DNA of 18,450 nucleotides from Stephanodiscus triporus (taxonomy: Eukaryota > Bacillariophyta > Thalassiosirophyceae > Thalassiosirales > Thalassiosiraceae): assembly GCA_036939755.1 (NCBI GenBank), contig JALLAZ010000250.1:1-18450 (forward strand), given 5' to 3'. The position numbers and the translations under genes were made by a program. This document shows positions 17,301 to 18,450 of the stretch, piece after piece. The notes beneath the pieces were generated by a model that was not told the DNA's origin, did no database searches, and saw only the letters and a program-made list of their open reading frames with translations. The stretch's first letter is position 1. Each line of letters starts with the position of its first letter.

Positions 17301-18423
17301 TGTGGACGACTTCGGCGTCAAATATGTAGGAGAGGAGCATGCACAACACCTGCTGGAGACGATACGACAATATTATAAATGCTCGGGAGATTGGGAAGGG
17401 GAACAATATTGCGGACTCACCTTAAAGTGGGACTACGCTGGCCGGAAGGTACACCTCACGATGCCGGGATACGTCAAAAAAGCCCTCGCGCGTTTCCAAC
17501 ACCCGCACCCGAAAAAGCCCCAACACCAACCATATCCCCATGTCAAAGTCAACTATGGCGTGAAGACGCAATACGCGAAGGAGGCGGACACATCCCCCCC
17601 CCTGGACAAGGCTGGCAAAAAGTTTATCCAGGAGGTCTGCGGAGTTTTCCTTTTCCTCGTGCGAGGAGTCAATGGTGGCCTACTCCCCCCCCTCAGCGCA
17701 CTCGCGTCGCAGCAATCAAGGCCGACGGAAGAAACAATGAGATTGACAAAACAATTTTTAGATTACATGTCAACAATGGAGGAAGCAATACTCACCTTCA
17801 ACGCAGGCGACATGGTTCTCGCCATCCACAGTGATGCTTTGTACTTATCCGAGCCAAATGCACGGAGTCGGGCGGGCGGCCACATGTTCATGGCTGGCAA
17901 AGTGACCATCCCACGCAACAACGGCACCGTCCTCAACATTTCCCAAATAATCAAGGCAGTAATGTCATCCGCGGCGGAGGCGGAGTTGGGCGCACTTTTT
18001 ATTAATGCAAAAACGGCTGTCTCGATGCGACAAACACTCATCGAACTCGGCCACCCCCAACCGCTAACCCCAATACAAACAGACAATTCAACAGCAAACG
18101 CACTACTCACGAACAAGATTATGCCAAAGGCCTTGAAGGCCATGGACATGCGGTTCCACTGGCTGCGCTGCCGCAATGCTCAGGGCCAGTTCCGGTACTA
18201 TTGGAGACCGGGCACACAAAACCTAGCTGATTACTTCACGAAGCACCATCCAGCTAGCCATCACACAACAGTCCGTCCAACAATTCTGACAGCTGTAAAT
18301 GACAAAGAATACACAAAGCTCTTTGAAACGTCACCAGCCAAGGTCAAGGCATCAACAATTACCAATTCCTTTGTTAAAAAATTACTCACAACTCTTAAGT
18401 TCCATGCAGCAGCAGCAGCCTAA
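14301..18423 (+). pseudogene. pol: Pol polyprotein (PR-INT-RT-RNase H), disrupted
   Basis: From ATG 14301 (MISNNYWSPLACL), 28 nt after the gag stop; the frame is open back into gag to at least 14061. Protease: LDSGATSG, Asp codon 14490-14492. A pre-integrase block follows (RYHAAAGFPPKETFLKAV ... FPDSDETIKGH) without the usual HHCC cysteines. Integrase: Asp 15261-15263, Asp 15453-15455, Glu 15549-15551 (D-x31-E at the end). Then a Pro-rich linker. Reverse transcriptase: MDIKDFYL (Asp 17011-17013), GMYGLPQAG, VVDD (17302-17313 region). RNase H: HSDALYL (Asp 17833-17835), SSAAEAELGA, IQTDNSTAN, ending at 18423. Breaks: TGA 15858-15860, TGA 16593-16595, a one-base insertion near 16620-16623 (the frame resumes at MGDNGELLEY), and TAG 17086-17088. 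Frame and motifs continue cleanly across each stop, so the mutations are recent. All catalytic residues that I could place remain. Confidence 0.88.
16159..16218 (+). repeat. Short degenerate repeat coding (P)PRVExx in the pol linker
   Basis: Three copies of a CCAAGGGTGG-centred unit, about 18-21 nt apart, encode LPRVEAT, PPRVETL and PPRVALP. This lies in the flexible linker between integrase and reverse transcriptase, where length variation is tolerated. Confidence 0.6.
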
Positions 18424-18440
18424 TAACTACGGCAAGGGTG

Positions 18441-18450
18441 TGTTATACAG
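18441..18450 (+). repeat. Possible first bases of the 3' LTR
   Basis: TGTTATACAG follows GGCAAGGGTG, a weak purine-rich stretch that could be the polypurine tract, 18 bases after the pol stop. It matches the proposed 5' LTR start TGTTAGACCT at 8 of 10 positions. The window ends here, so it is unconfirmed. Confidence 0.3.

Larger units (their letters stand above)
12702..18450 (+). mobile_element. Ty1/copia LTR retrotransposon, nearly complete, pol disrupted
   Basis: Order is probable 5' LTR, leader, gag, then protease, integrase, reverse transcriptase and RNase H. Integrase before reverse transcriptase defines the Ty1/copia (Pseudoviridae-like) type. Diagnostic blocks are a CCHC-like knuckle in gag, LDSGATSG, DQTG/LDNEA/AERAIQTFK, MDIKDFYLNTPM, KGMYGLPQAG, VVDDFGVKY and the RNase H acidic residues. 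The sequence style is that of algal and diatom copia elements. The window ends just past the pol stop, probably at the first bases of the 3' LTR, so the right end and target duplication cannot be seen. Coding capacity is lost through three in-frame stops and one +1 shift in pol. Confidence 0.9.

Noticed and set aside
1..18450. tRNA, rRNA, CRISPR array or bacterial defence system
   Set aside because: No cloverleaf, rRNA core, regularly spaced repeats or bacterial gene arrangement was seen; the window is eukaryotic.

Overview
The window looks like nuclear DNA of a photosynthetic stramenopile, most likely a diatom. Two proteins carry plastid-targeting leaders of the secondary red plastid type (signal peptide, then a Phe at the cleavage site; one is a clean ASA|FVP), introns are short GT..AG, host coding DNA is GC-rich, and the retrotransposon belongs to the Ty1/copia group common in algae. 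No rRNA, tRNA, CRISPR array or bacterial-style operon was seen. The species cannot be named from the sequence.

Layout. 1-2622 is a transposon graveyard: a Tigger/pogo-type DDE transposase broken by three frameshifts and one stop (424-1640, +), a ~48 bp tandem repeat (1680-1803), and a convergent Cys-rich ORF of unknown family with one internal stop (1807-2622, -). 3254-5785 is the best host segment: a divergent pair of plastid-protein genes. On the minus strand lies a predicted thylakoid-lumen protein of the ascorbate-peroxidase fold whose haem and catalytic residues are all replaced. On the plus strand lies a small, probably two-exon plastid protein with a C-terminal CPGC. Their ~480 bp shared spacer holds a 12 bp palindrome centred on TGACGTCA and a CACGTACGTG palindrome. 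6402-7144 (-) is a decayed Helitron-like Rep-region fragment.

8010-10900 (-) is a large two-exon gene (89 nt intron) for a 933-aa protein with a long disordered N-terminal part and a compact, PH-like C-terminal part. 10901-12701 is mostly non-coding, with a perfect 12 bp hairpin and a 400 bp trinucleotide-rich tract open in several frames. From about 12702 to the window end lies one Ty1/copia element: probable 5' LTR, leader with a 13 bp stem-loop, gag, and pol (protease, integrase, reverse transcriptase, RNase H). The right LTR probably begins in the last ~10 bases. gag is intact. pol has all catalytic residues but three in-frame stops and one +1 shift, so this copy is recently dead.

The most interesting items are the haem-less lumenal peroxidase-like protein, the CRE-type palindrome in the divergent plastid-gene promoter, the unknown Cys-rich ORF convergent with the transposase, and the leader stem-loop of the retroelement. 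I found no convincing new multi-gene system.
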